Of a stretch of DNA of 64,000 nt, positions 27,011-34,862 are shown piece after piece. Every line of letters begins with the position of its first letter. Position 1 is the stretch's first letter. Source of the DNA: Bdellovibrio sp. (GTDB taxonomy: Bacteria > Bdellovibrionota > Bdellovibrionia > Bdellovibrionales > Bdellovibrionaceae); assembly GCA_014376435.1 (NCBI GenBank), contig JACMRL010000038.1:41498-105497 (forward strand), written 5' to 3'. A program made the translations under genes and the position numbers. The notes below the pieces were generated by a model. The model saw only the letters and a program-made list of their open reading frames with translations. It ran no database searches and had not been told where the DNA came from.

Positions 27011-28716
27011 AGCGCGTATTCGTCGGTCACCGCGGGGTTGGTAAAACCAGTCTTTTAAAACGACACGAAACTTACTTTCCGAATGTAGCGCACTTTGATC
27101 TTGATCACGAGGTTGAAAAAATCGCAAAGATGTCCGTATCAGATTACTTTAAAAATAATGGCGAAGCTGCTTTTCGTAAGTTAGAAATAAAAACGTACGA
27201 AATGCTAAGGGCTGAAAACAGAGCTTATGTTATTTCGCTAGGGGCGGGATTTAGTCCAGGGCTAATTAATCAAGACGATGAAGTAATCTTTGTCACACGC
27301 TCGACCGATGCCGATGGGCGCATTTTTTTAAATCGGCCACGATTAAATCCAGAAAGCTCCGCTTTAGAAGAATCGAGAAAACGTTACCTCGAGAGACAAG
27401 CGGGTTTTTCAGACCGCGCGAATCAAATTTATTTTATGCCAGAGGGAATCGAAAAAGAAAATACGATTGAAAAGTCGGTTTTGACAAATTGGTTTCAAAT
27501 TTCAGGTGCTTACTACACGATTGCGCAAAGTGAAATTGTGAACATTGAAAGTATTCAGGAAAAGTATTCTCAAATCGAATTACGCACTGATTTGATTAAG
27601 CTTAAAACGATCGAAGAACTCACAAAAGCCTATCCAACTTTTAAATGGTTAGTTTCAGTTCGCGATAATCATCAGATCAATTTAAATCCCGCGATTCAAA
27701 TCGATTGGGACGTTAATTTAAAGAAGTTAAGCATTGCCCCAAGTATATACTCTTCGCATGACGACGAAATTACTGTCGGTATTGAAAAGCTGAAATCGTA
27801 CAAGGGTCATTTAAAACTTTGTCCAGTCGTGGAAAATTTTGTGGATTTACGCTTAGGTTACGCATGGCAACAGCAAGATTCTGAAAATCGCAGTTTTTTA
27901 CCCAGATCAAGTTCAGGAAAATGGATTTGGTACCGCAAGCTAGCTAAATATTTTCAAAAAATAAATTTTATCCGTAATTTTAGTTTCATCAGCGACCAAC
28001 CTTCGGCCTATGAATGGTTAACTCTACCGTCAGTGAAACCAAAAAAGTGGGCTGCAGTCTTAGGCAAACCCGTTTATTTTTCACGCACCCTGTTGCAGCA
28101 TGAAAATTATTTTTCAGCCCAACAAACATTTGTAACTCGTATTGATATATCTGCAGAAGAACTCATTGCAAATATTGAATGGTTACAAAAATTGGGTTTA
28201 ACTTTCGCGGCCGTTACATCGCCGTTAAAAAAAACTGCTTATCAGTTATCCGCAGATTTATCCACAGAAGCAAAACAACTGAAATCTGTAAATACTTTAA
28301 TGATGCAGCCAAATAAAATCAGCGGGCATAATACCGATTTGGCGGGTTTTCAGTTTTTAGTAAAAGATCTGTCTATTGACCAGTCGCAAATCGCTGTATG
28401 GGGTGGCGGTGGAACCTTAGAAATGTTAAAAAGTGTGTTACCAGATGCAAATTATTTCTCGAGTCAAACAGGTCAGCTTCGTAATATGATGACGGAGGCG
28501 CCCAATATAAAATTATTAATCTGGGCTGCACCTCGTACGACTGCAACCTTGTTTCCCAATGAAAATCTGCAGATTGCCCAAGTGATTGATCTAAATTACG
28601 TAGAAAACTCGATGGGCCTTGAATATGCGGCCGAAAAAAATATAAAATATGTTTCAGGCTTAGAAATGTTTAAGCAACAAGCTTTGAAGCAGCAAGAATA
28701 CTGGAGTACAAAATGA
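27007..28716 (+). CDS. aroKDE: Trifunctional shikimate kinase - 3-dehydroquinate dehydratase (type I) - shikimate dehydrogenase fusion
   Basis: A 569-residue protein with three consecutive domains. Residues 1-165: shikimate kinase, with Walker A GHRGVGKTS (7-15), DLDHEVE (31-37), NNGEAAFRKLE (50-60) and SLGAGF. Residues about 185-340: a compact type I dehydroquinase, with ELRTD (Glu191), SSHDDE (His251) and HLKLCPVV (Lys270, the likely Schiff-base Lys). Residues about 345-569: shikimate dehydrogenase, with GKPVYFSRTLLQHENYF, VTSPLKKTA (Lys408), SVNTL, GHNTDLAGF (Asp444), the glycine-rich WGGGG and the C-terminal GLEMFKQQAL helix. The enzymes would carry out steps 3, 4 and 5 of the pathway. 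The dehydroquinase part is short, with 19 residues between His and Lys versus about 27 in the Salmonella enzyme, so it is the least certain. It is coupled by ATGA overlaps at both ends. Confidence 0.85.
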   Translation: MKRVFVGHRGVGKTSLLKRHETYFPNVAHFDLDHEVEKIAKMSVSDYFKNNGEAAFRKLEIKTYEMLRAENRAYVISLGAGFSPGLINQDDEVIFVTRSTDADGRIFLNRPRLNPESSALEESRKRYLERQAGFSDRANQIYFMPEGIEKENTIEKSVLTNWFQISGAYYTIAQSEIVNIESIQEKYSQIELRTDLIKLKTIEELTKAYPTFKWLVSVRDNHQINLNPAIQIDWDVNLKKLSIAPSIYSSHDDEITVGIEKLKSYKGHLKLCPVVENFVDLRLGYAWQQQDSENRSFLPRSSSGKWIWYRKLAKYFQKINFIRNFSFISDQPSAYEWLTLPSVKPKKWAAVLGKPVYFSRTLLQHENYFSAQQTFVTRIDISAEELIANIEWLQKLGLTFAAVTSPLKKTAYQLSADLSTEAKQLKSVNTLMMQPNKISGHNTDLAGFQFLVKDLSIDQSQIAVWGGGGTLEMLKSVLPDANYFSSQTGQLRNMMTEAPNIKLLIWAAPRTTATLFPNENLQIAQVIDLNYVENSMGLEYAAEKNIKYVSGLEMFKQQALKQQEYWSTK

Positions 28717-29732
28717 GCGCAAATTCATTTGGCCAAATTTTTAAGATAACCACCTTTGGCGAAAGCCACGGCGCCGCTTTAGGCGTAGTGATTGAAGGCT
28801 GCCCCGCTGGAGTTGATTTCAATCTAGACTTACTTTTAAAAAACCTAGCGCGTAGAAAGCCAGGGCAAAGTTCAGTAACCACTTCAAGACAAGAAGATGA
28901 TATTCCCGAAATTCTAAGTGGTATCTATGAAAATAAAACTTTAGGCACTCCAATTTGCATTATTGTAAAAAACCAAGACCAAAAATCAGCCGACTATAAC
29001 CAAATAAAAACCGAAGCCCGCATCGGACACGCCGACGATACTTGGAAAGCTAAATTTGGCCACGTTGATCATCGTGGTGGTGGCCGCGCATCAGGGCGCG
29101 AGACTTTATGCCGCGTAATCGCCGGATCTATCGCGCAAATGTTGTGTCAGAAATTAAATCCAAATATTCAACTGAAAGGCTATGCCTCGCAAATTTCAGA
29201 TTTTGTTTTGCACGACGAAGAAATTAAAAACGTTTGGAATGTAGACGTCGATCAATTCAAAACTCGCTTTCCATCAGAGCGTGAGCAACGCGTGGTTGAA
29301 TGGTTAGAAAAAGCAAAAGCACAAGGCGAAAGCTACGGTGGTGTAGCTGAAGTACAAATTAAAAATATGCCGATTGGCTTAGGCCAACCCATTTTCCATA
29401 AATTTAAATCTGATTTAGCCATGGCAATGATGAGCCTAGGCGCCACTTCCGCTTTTGAATTCGGTGATGGCTTCGCTAGCGTCATTCAAAAAGGTACAGA
29501 TTTTCACACGCACATGAATTCAGAATCTTACGGCGGAATTCGCGGTGGCTTAACGACGGGTGATCTAATTTTATTTCGCGTCGGCTTCAAACCAACGTCA
29601 TCAATTAAAGATACGGCAAAAAAAGGTCGTCATGACCCCTGCATCGTTCCCCGCGCAATTCCGGTAATGGAAGCCATGACGTGGTTACTAATTGCCGATC
29701 ATTTGCTATGGTCACGATTAGATAAAATCTAA
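28713..29732 (+). CDS. aroC: Chorismate synthase
   Basis: The last shikimate pathway enzyme, 339 residues, FMN-dependent, converting EPSP to chorismate. Signatures are FGESHGAALGVVIEGCPAG, RRKPGQSSVTTSRQE, HADDTWKAKFG...HRGGGRASGRET and GGIRGGLTTG; the catalytic His of the GESHG motif and the conserved Arg-rich loop are present. The ATG overlaps the aroKDE stop (ATGA). This is the end of the plus-strand aro operon; no terminator hairpin was seen after it. Confidence 0.97.
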   Translation: MSANSFGQIFKITTFGESHGAALGVVIEGCPAGVDFNLDLLLKNLARRKPGQSSVTTSRQEDDIPEILSGIYENKTLGTPICIIVKNQDQKSADYNQIKTEARIGHADDTWKAKFGHVDHRGGGRASGRETLCRVIAGSIAQMLCQKLNPNIQLKGYASQISDFVLHDEEIKNVWNVDVDQFKTRFPSEREQRVVEWLEKAKAQGESYGGVAEVQIKNMPIGLGQPIFHKFKSDLAMAMMSLGATSAFEFGDGFASVIQKGTDFHTHMNSESYGGIRGGLTTGDLILFRVGFKPTSSIKDTAKKGRHDPCIVPRAIPVMEAMTWLLIADHLLWSRLDKI

Positions 29733-29858
29733 ATTCGCGCTAACAGCAAATTTTATGTTCAATAAGTTACGGCCGTTAAAGCTAGCGGTGCCCATATAAT
29801 TTTCTATGTGCTAAAATATAAGTATTTCGTTTCAATTCTTTTATACGAAGCCGTGCAA

Positions 29859-29921
29859 TTAGATTTTTAGAAGCACAAGAAAAAAAAGCGCCGATAGAAT
29901 TAGTGAAATCAGAAATTTCAT
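29859..29921 (-). CDS. Possible 20-residue hydrophobic peptide downstream of ubiE
   Basis: The frame reads MKFLISLILSALFFLVLLKI, a single short membrane helix. TTAGGTG lies a few bases before the ATG, giving a plausible ribosome site, and it follows the ubiE stop by 25 bases on the same strand. Frames this short arise by chance, so this is a weak call. The rest of 29733-29946 holds nothing recognisable. Confidence 0.25.
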   Translation of the reverse strand: MKFLISLILSALFFLVLLKI

Positions 29922-29946
29922 CAAAACACCTAAATTGCGGGAACGA

Positions 29947-30657
29947 TTATTTAACGACTCCCGTATACACATACGCAATACCAAAACTAACGGGTACGTA
30001 AGTTGAGCTAGAAAAACAATCCGCTTGATCCATTAACGAGATAAAACCTTCGCGACACGGAAACTGCGCGGAAGATTTTTGTAAGTAATCGTAAGCCTCT
30101 TTTTGACCGGTAATCAGACCGCCTAAAACAGGTAATACTTTTTCAGAATAAAATTTATAAAGATCTTTAATTACCGGAGTGCTCATTTGACCGAATTCTA
30201 AAACCATCACTCGCCCGCCTGGTTTACAAACGCGCGCCATTTCTTTTAGAGCTTTAATGGGATCACCCACGTTACGGATACCAAATGAAATACTCACGAT
30301 ATCGAATTGTTGATTAGCATACTGTAACTGAGTTACGTCCGCTTGTTCAAAAATAATATCTAAGTTTTTCTTCTGAGATTTTGCCGGAGCCGTTGTCATC
30401 ATCGCAGGGCAAAAATCTGTACCCACAACTTTTCCAGATTCGCCAACGACGCTTTTAAATTCAATCGCTAAATCGCCGGTGCCGGTTGCGCAGTCTAAAA
30501 CTTGATCACCCGCTTTGGCGCCCGAAAGTTTAACAACTTTTTTTCTCCATAGATGATGAATACCAACGGAAAGAATTGAGTTCGCTTTATCGTATTCCGA
30601 CGCGACTTTAGAAAACATTGAACGAATAATTTCGGGATTAGGATATTGTTGGCTCAT
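29947..30657 (-). CDS. ubiE: Demethylmenaquinone/ubiquinone methyltransferase UbiE/MenG
   Basis: A 236-residue SAM-dependent class I methyltransferase. Motif I VLDCATGTGDLAIEF, and the UbiE signatures FSKVASEYDKANSILSVGIHHLWRK and FDIVSISFGIRNVGDPIKALKEMARVCKPGGRVMVLEF, are present. The neighbouring menF, menD and menH genes show that the organism makes menaquinone, so the C-methylation of demethylmenaquinone is the likely role. It is in an operon with aroF, whose stop it overlaps by 4 bases. The tail after residue 205 is Ser- and Cys-rich and shorter than usual. Confidence 0.94.
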   Translation of the reverse strand: MSQQYPNPEIIRSMFSKVASEYDKANSILSVGIHHLWRKKVVKLSGAKAGDQVLDCATGTGDLAIEFKSVVGESGKVVGTDFCPAMMTTAPAKSQKKNLDIIFEQADVTQLQYANQQFDIVSISFGIRNVGDPIKALKEMARVCKPGGRVMVLEFGQMSTPVIKDLYKFYSEKVLPVLGGLITGQKEAYDYLQKSSAQFPCREGFISLMDQADCFSSSTYVPVSFGIAYVYTGVVK

Positions 30658-31448
30658 GCGTGATTTAAACCTCGGTCGAATGCGTTTAATACTTTTTCTA
30701 GCTGACGCATCATTTGGTCAAAAGATTCAAAAGTTAAAGCTTGCTGGCCATCTGATAAAGCTTCCGAAGGTTTTGGATGAACTTCAACGATTAAACCATC
30801 GGCGCCCGCAGCTGCTGAAGCATAGCATAAGGGTGCAACTAATTCACTGATGCCAACGGCATGCGAAGGGTCAACTAAAACGGGCAATGAGCTGTGTTTT
30901 TTTGCGTAAACTACCGCATTTAAATCAAGCGTATTGCGAGTTGCCGTTTCAAAAGTACGAATTCCACGCTCACACAAGATAACTTGGTCATTACCTTCAT
31001 TCAGAATATAGTCCGCGGCTTTTAACCATTCATCAATAAAAGCTGAGAAATTTCTTTTCAACATCACTGGTTTTGGCTGGCGGCCTAATTCACGTAGCAA
31101 AGAATAATTATGCATATTGCGTGCGCCAACTTGGTAAGCGTCAACCACATTTGCTAGTTCTTCAATTTGACGGGCGTCAGTTACTTCAGAAATTAATGGC
31201 AAACCTACTTCGGTTTTAACTTTTTTGATAAACTGAAATGAGTCTTCGCCCAAGCCTTGGAAAGACTTCAGTGAGGTGCGCATTTTCCAGATACCACCGC
31301 GCAAAATGCTAGCGCCAGAAGCTTTGATTGAGTTCGCGGTGTTTTTAAGCTGAGATTCAGATTCAATCGAACAAGGGCCAGCGATAACGGTAAACTTGGG
31401 TCCACCAATTTCAATGTTGCCGATGCGAACTATTTTGCAATTTGCCAT
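30654..31448 (-). CDS. aroF: DAHP synthase, type I beta
   Basis: A 264-residue enzyme for the first step of the shikimate pathway (PEP plus erythrose-4-phosphate to DAHP). Motifs: VIAGPCSIES, SILRGGIWKMRTSLKSFQGLG, ISEVTDARQIE, YQVGARNMHNYSLLRELG, MLKRNFSAFIDEWLKAADYI, CERGIRTF and LVDPSHAVG. The RTS..SFQGLG loop marks DAHP synthase rather than KDO-8-P synthase. There is no fused chorismate mutase or ACT domain, so no obvious feedback-control domain. It starts 74 bases from the divergent menF, with a palindrome between them. Confidence 0.93.
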   Translation of the reverse strand: MANCKIVRIGNIEIGGPKFTVIAGPCSIESESQLKNTANSIKASGASILRGGIWKMRTSLKSFQGLGEDSFQFIKKVKTEVGLPLISEVTDARQIEELANVVDAYQVGARNMHNYSLLRELGRQPKPVMLKRNFSAFIDEWLKAADYILNEGNDQVILCERGIRTFETATRNTLDLNAVVYAKKHSSLPVLVDPSHAVGISELVAPLCYASAAAGADGLIVEVHPKPSEALSDGQQALTFESFDQMMRQLEKVLNAFDRGLNHA

Positions 31449-31469
31449 ATAGAGTTCTTCTTGGGTTTT

Positions 31470-31487
31470 AGCTGAAATATTTCAGCT
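31470..31487. promoter_or_regulatory. Perfect 18-bp palindrome between aroF and menF (candidate operator)
   Basis: AGCTGAAATATTTCAGCT is a perfect palindrome lying 21 bases before the aroF start and 35 bases before menF in their 74-base divergent spacer. The position suits a dimeric repressor that would control both directions. No known consensus is matched with certainty. Confidence 0.5.
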
Positions 31488-31522
31488 GTCACATATCAGT
31501 TCATGTGGTATAGCAAACTAAC

Positions 31523-32614
31523 ATGACCTTAATAAAGTTCAAAGAGTTTTTAAGTTCCGGAGCCTTCCTCCAGTTATCACCAGATACCTTTAATTTGGTT
31601 TTGGGACCTTTTCGAACTATGAATTCTAGTTTAGAAGGTATATTACCCTCTGAAACAGTGATTTTTCAGCCACATTTTTGGGACTTTTTAGAGAGCCAAA
31701 CTCAACCACAATTTTTAGTTGGTCAAAGTAGCTTTTTACTGATGCGTGAAGAGTTTAAAAATTTTTTAGATCAATGTGCAAAAGAAAATTTTTCGGGTTC
31801 TTGGGAAAAAGCAAACGAAGCTTCCTTCAAAGAGCAATTCGATTGGAGTCAGAAAAAATTTGCGGCCGATGAATTACAAAAAACGGTTCCGATTATTTCA
31901 CAAAAGTCATCAAATTTATTCAATGAAAAAAATCTGTCTGCGGCCTTGCATAAATTGATTTCTGAAAAAAATTTTGGTTGGTCTTACGGTTTCTGGCAAA
32001 ACCAACAGGGTTATGTAGGTCATACGCCTGAAAAAATTGGTCTATGGCATTTATCAGAGCAAAAATTATTAACTACTGCCTTAGCCGGTACGCTAGCAAA
32101 GTCACCGACGGCCGCAATAGAAATTATGAACGACGTTAAAAACCGTGAAGAACACGAAATTGTGGTCGAAGATATTGTAAATAAAATGAGTCATATTCCT
32201 TTTCTAAGCTCTCTCCAGCAAAGTGAAACGCAGGCGGTTGAATTAAAGCATTTGGTGCATTTAAAAACTGAGTTTGCGGTTAAAGTTGAAAATTTAATTC
32301 AAGCGATCGAAGTAATTAAAGTTTTACACCCGACGGCGGCATTAGGTTTATTTCCGGCGAAGAAAAATCAGTATGCTAGTTTACGTGAGCTACAATCTGC
32401 TTTGAAACGTAAGAACTTTGCGGCACCATTTGCGATCTTCAGCCATGAGTTTTTATTTTGTGTTGCCGCCATTCGTAACTTTCATTTCAAAGCTACTCAA
32501 GTTGAAATTTTCTCAGGCTGCGGAGTTACGGCAAAAAGTAATTATGAAAATGAATTGACCGAGCTCAGCAATAAGCGAGAATCAGTAAAAAAAATGATGG
32601 GATTCGCAAATTGA
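31523..32614 (+). CDS. menF: Isochorismate synthase
   Basis: A 363-residue chorismate-binding enzyme that makes isochorismate, the first step of menaquinone synthesis. The conserved C-terminal core is clear: ALAGTLAKS, DVKNREEHEIVVEDIVNKM, KHLVHLKTEF, LHPTAALGLFPAK, and SGCGVTAKSNYENELTELSNKRE with the metal-binding Glu residues. The first 130 residues are poorly conserved, as usual in this family. The stop overlaps the menD TTG start. Its position with menD and menH separates it from anthranilate or PABA synthases of the same fold. Confidence 0.92.
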   Translation: MTLIKFKEFLSSGAFLQLSPDTFNLVLGPFRTMNSSLEGILPSETVIFQPHFWDFLESQTQPQFLVGQSSFLLMREEFKNFLDQCAKENFSGSWEKANEASFKEQFDWSQKKFAADELQKTVPIISQKSSNLFNEKNLSAALHKLISEKNFGWSYGFWQNQQGYVGHTPEKIGLWHLSEQKLLTTALAGTLAKSPTAAIEIMNDVKNREEHEIVVEDIVNKMSHIPFLSSLQQSETQAVELKHLVHLKTEFAVKVENLIQAIEVIKVLHPTAALGLFPAKKNQYASLRELQSALKRKNFAAPFAIFSHEFLFCVAAIRNFHFKATQVEIFSGCGVTAKSNYENELTELSNKRESVKKMMGFAN

Positions 32615-34152
32615 CCAACTATGATTTATCACTAAAAGTATTCGATTTTTTAAACCAAGCTCAGGTTCAGTCGGTCGTCGTTTGTGCGGGCGCACGTAAT
32701 GCACCTTTAGTGATGGCGCTTAAAGAACAAAATTTCAAAATATATTCTTTTTTCGAAGAGCGCAGCGCTTCGTTTTTTGCTTTAGGCTTGATGAAGTCAG
32801 AATCAAAACCTGTCGCAATCATGACAACTTCAGGTACCGCCGTCGCCGAGTTACTGCCCGCAGCGATCGAAGCGACTTACCAAGGTTTGCCACTCATTTT
32901 AGTAACGGCCGACCGACCTAAAAGTTATCGGGGTACGGGATCACCGCAAACGATCGAGCAATTAGGCCTTTTTTTAAACTACGTCGAAGCAACGCACGAC
33001 TTAGATGTTTTCAGCGAGCAGTTTCAGTTTGAATGGAGTTTTAAAAAGCCTATTCATTTAAATGTTTGTTTCGATGAACCTTTAATTGACCAACATTCAA
33101 CTGGTAATACACCAAAAGTTCAGCTGAAAAAAAAATCACTTCAAAATGAAGTTAAAGGTTCAGCTAGAACGGCTAAAAAGCCATTAGTTATTTTGGGCGG
33201 TTTAGATAAGTCTGATGTAAATAGTGTGATTAAATTTATTCAAGATACGGGTGCACCGGTTTATGCCGAATCACTGAGTCAGCTAGGTCATTCTGAAAAA
33301 CTAGCGGCGTATTTAGTTAACTCAAGCGATGTATTAGTAAAAAAATTATTTCAAAATAAATTATGTGATTCAGTTATCCGTATCGGTAGTGTGCCGACAC
33401 TGCGCTTTTGGCGCGATCTAGAAAGTGAATTTAGTCATACGCCCGTTACGCATTTTTCAAATTTAGCATTTTCTGGCTTAGCGCGTGATGCGACGATGTA
33501 TCCGATCAACGCATTAAACGAGATTTTAATCGAGACCGAAAAAGATTATTTGTCGCCGATCAAAAAACTTGATCAAGCTTTGCAAAATAAAAAACTAGCT
33601 TTATTAGCCAAGTACCCAAATAGCGAACCCTCTTTAGTGGCGTGTTTTTCAGAAGTCATTGCGAACGAACCGATTTATCTGGGCAATTCTTTACCAATTC
33701 GTCATTGGGATCAATTTTCGTTGCAGGCTTCTAAAGAAGTGTACGCAAATCGCGGGGCTAACGGGATCGAAGGGCAAGTTTCAACTTATTTAGGTTGGTC
33801 TGAAGCGCATGCGAAATCATTTTGTTTAATCGGTGATTTAACGGCTTTGTATGATTTGGCTTCGCTGGGTTTATCTCCGCAATTAAAATCTGCAAAACGA
33901 CGCGTCGTGATTATAAATAATTTCGGCGGGCAAATTTTCAGCCGCATCTTTAAAAATGATTTATTTTTAAATGCTCATCAAACTCAATTCAAATCTTGGG
34001 CGGCCATGTGGAATTGGGATTACAGTTTAGTAAAATCAAAAGCAGACTTCGCGCAAATGAAGTCGGATCATATGGTGGTCGAGATTCAGCCCGATGAACA
34101 GCAAACAAAAAACTTTTGGGATGAATGGGATGATATATGTCGCAAGGCCTAG
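32611..34152 (+). CDS. menD: SEPHCHC synthase (menaquinone biosynthesis, thiamine diphosphate enzyme)
   Basis: A 513-residue ThDP-dependent enzyme joining isochorismate and 2-oxoglutarate. The N-terminal part VVVCAGARNAPLVMALKE followed by FFEERSASFFALGLMK carries the cofactor-activating Glu. TTSGTAVAELLPAAIEATYQGLPLILVTADRP is diagnostic of MenD. The ThDP-binding region is around FCLIGDLTALYDLASLG and VVIINNFGGQIF. The start is a TTG overlapping the menF stop (TTGA). It overlaps menH by 16 bases. Confidence 0.95.
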   Translation: MTNYDLSLKVFDFLNQAQVQSVVVCAGARNAPLVMALKEQNFKIYSFFEERSASFFALGLMKSESKPVAIMTTSGTAVAELLPAAIEATYQGLPLILVTADRPKSYRGTGSPQTIEQLGLFLNYVEATHDLDVFSEQFQFEWSFKKPIHLNVCFDEPLIDQHSTGNTPKVQLKKKSLQNEVKGSARTAKKPLVILGGLDKSDVNSVIKFIQDTGAPVYAESLSQLGHSEKLAAYLVNSSDVLVKKLFQNKLCDSVIRIGSVPTLRFWRDLESEFSHTPVTHFSNLAFSGLARDATMYPINALNEILIETEKDYLSPIKKLDQALQNKKLALLAKYPNSEPSLVACFSEVIANEPIYLGNSLPIRHWDQFSLQASKEVYANRGANGIEGQVSTYLGWSEAHAKSFCLIGDLTALYDLASLGLSPQLKSAKRRVVIINNFGGQIFSRIFKNDLFLNAHQTQFKSWAAMWNWDYSLVKSKADFAQMKSDHMVVEIQPDEQQTKNFWDEWDDICRKA

Positions 34153-34862
34153 TTTATGCTTTACACGGTTTTTTAGGCCAAGCTAGTGATTGGAATGAAG
34201 TGCGTAAGCCTTTAGAGGACCGTGGTCTGCAGTTTCACGCTGAAAATTTATTTGGCCCCGATAGTTTAGTGGTCACTGATTTTTTGACTTACGTAAAAGA
34301 GTTAGCCAATAAAATTTCGCAACTTCCGGCATCGGCAAAAAAAGTATTCGTAGGTTATTCATTAGGTGGGCGCTTAGGTCTTCACTTGATGGAGCATCAT
34401 CCGACTTTATTTGATCATTACGTATTTTTATCTACGAACCCAGGCTTAGACGACAGCGCCACTAATTATCGGCGTGTGCGCATCAGTAACGACCGTGAAT
34501 GGGCCGCACAAATTACCCCAGATGAATGGACTGAGTTTAATCAACGATGGAATGATCAAAAAGTTTTTGAAGGTTCTGCGCAAGAGCCCGAAAGAAACGC
34601 GGCTGATTTTGATTTAGCAAAATTACGTAAATCTTTATTAGAGTGGTCACTTGGAAAACAAAAAGATTTATCTGCGGTGATAAAATCTAATCAAGATAAG
34701 TTAACCTGGGTGGTAGGTGATCGCGATCTAAAATTCGCGCAAATTGCAGTGGATTTAAAGCAAAAAAAAATCCTCTTAAATTATAAGAGGATTTCTTCAA
34801 GTCATCGTATTTGGTTAGATAATCCGTCAGCGATTAGCGAGTTACTGCAAAATCTTTACTAA
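34137..34862 (+). CDS. menH: SHCHC synthase MenH (alpha/beta hydrolase)
   Basis: A 241-residue alpha/beta-hydrolase. The oxyanion and nucleophile regions are ALHGFLGQASDW and GYSLGGRLGLHLMEHHP (catalytic Ser in GYSLGG). Asp is in VVGDRDLKF and His in SSSHRIW near the end, giving the Ser-Asp-His triad. It eliminates pyruvate from SEPHCHC; placement after menD supports this over a generic esterase. MenC, MenE and MenB are not in the window. The last 21 bases overlap a protease gene on the other strand, and a terminator-like hairpin lies inside its coding sequence. Confidence 0.9.
   Translation: MSQGLVYALHGFLGQASDWNEVRKPLEDRGLQFHAENLFGPDSLVVTDFLTYVKELANKISQLPASAKKVFVGYSLGGRLGLHLMEHHPTLFDHYVFLSTNPGLDDSATNYRRVRISNDREWAAQITPDEWTEFNQRWNDQKVFEGSAQEPERNAADFDLAKLRKSLLEWSLGKQKDLSAVIKSNQDKLTWVVGDRDLKFAQIAVDLKQKKILLNYKRISSSHRIWLDNPSAISELLQNLY
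34762..34794 (-). terminator. Intrinsic terminator of the trypsin-like protease gene, embedded in menH
   Basis: A perfect 11-bp stem (AAATCCTCTTA at 34768-34778, TAAGAGGATTT at 34784-34794) has a 5-base loop. On the minus strand it is followed by a run of nine T, a textbook Rho-independent terminator 48 bases after the protease stop codon. The same DNA codes for residues near the C-terminus of MenH. Confidence 0.75.

Noticed and set aside
30654..31448. KDO-8-phosphate synthase instead of DAHP synthase
   Set aside because: The RTS..SFQGLG loop and the YQVGARNMHNYSLL stretch are those of type I beta DAHP synthase, and the gene sits with aro and men genes.
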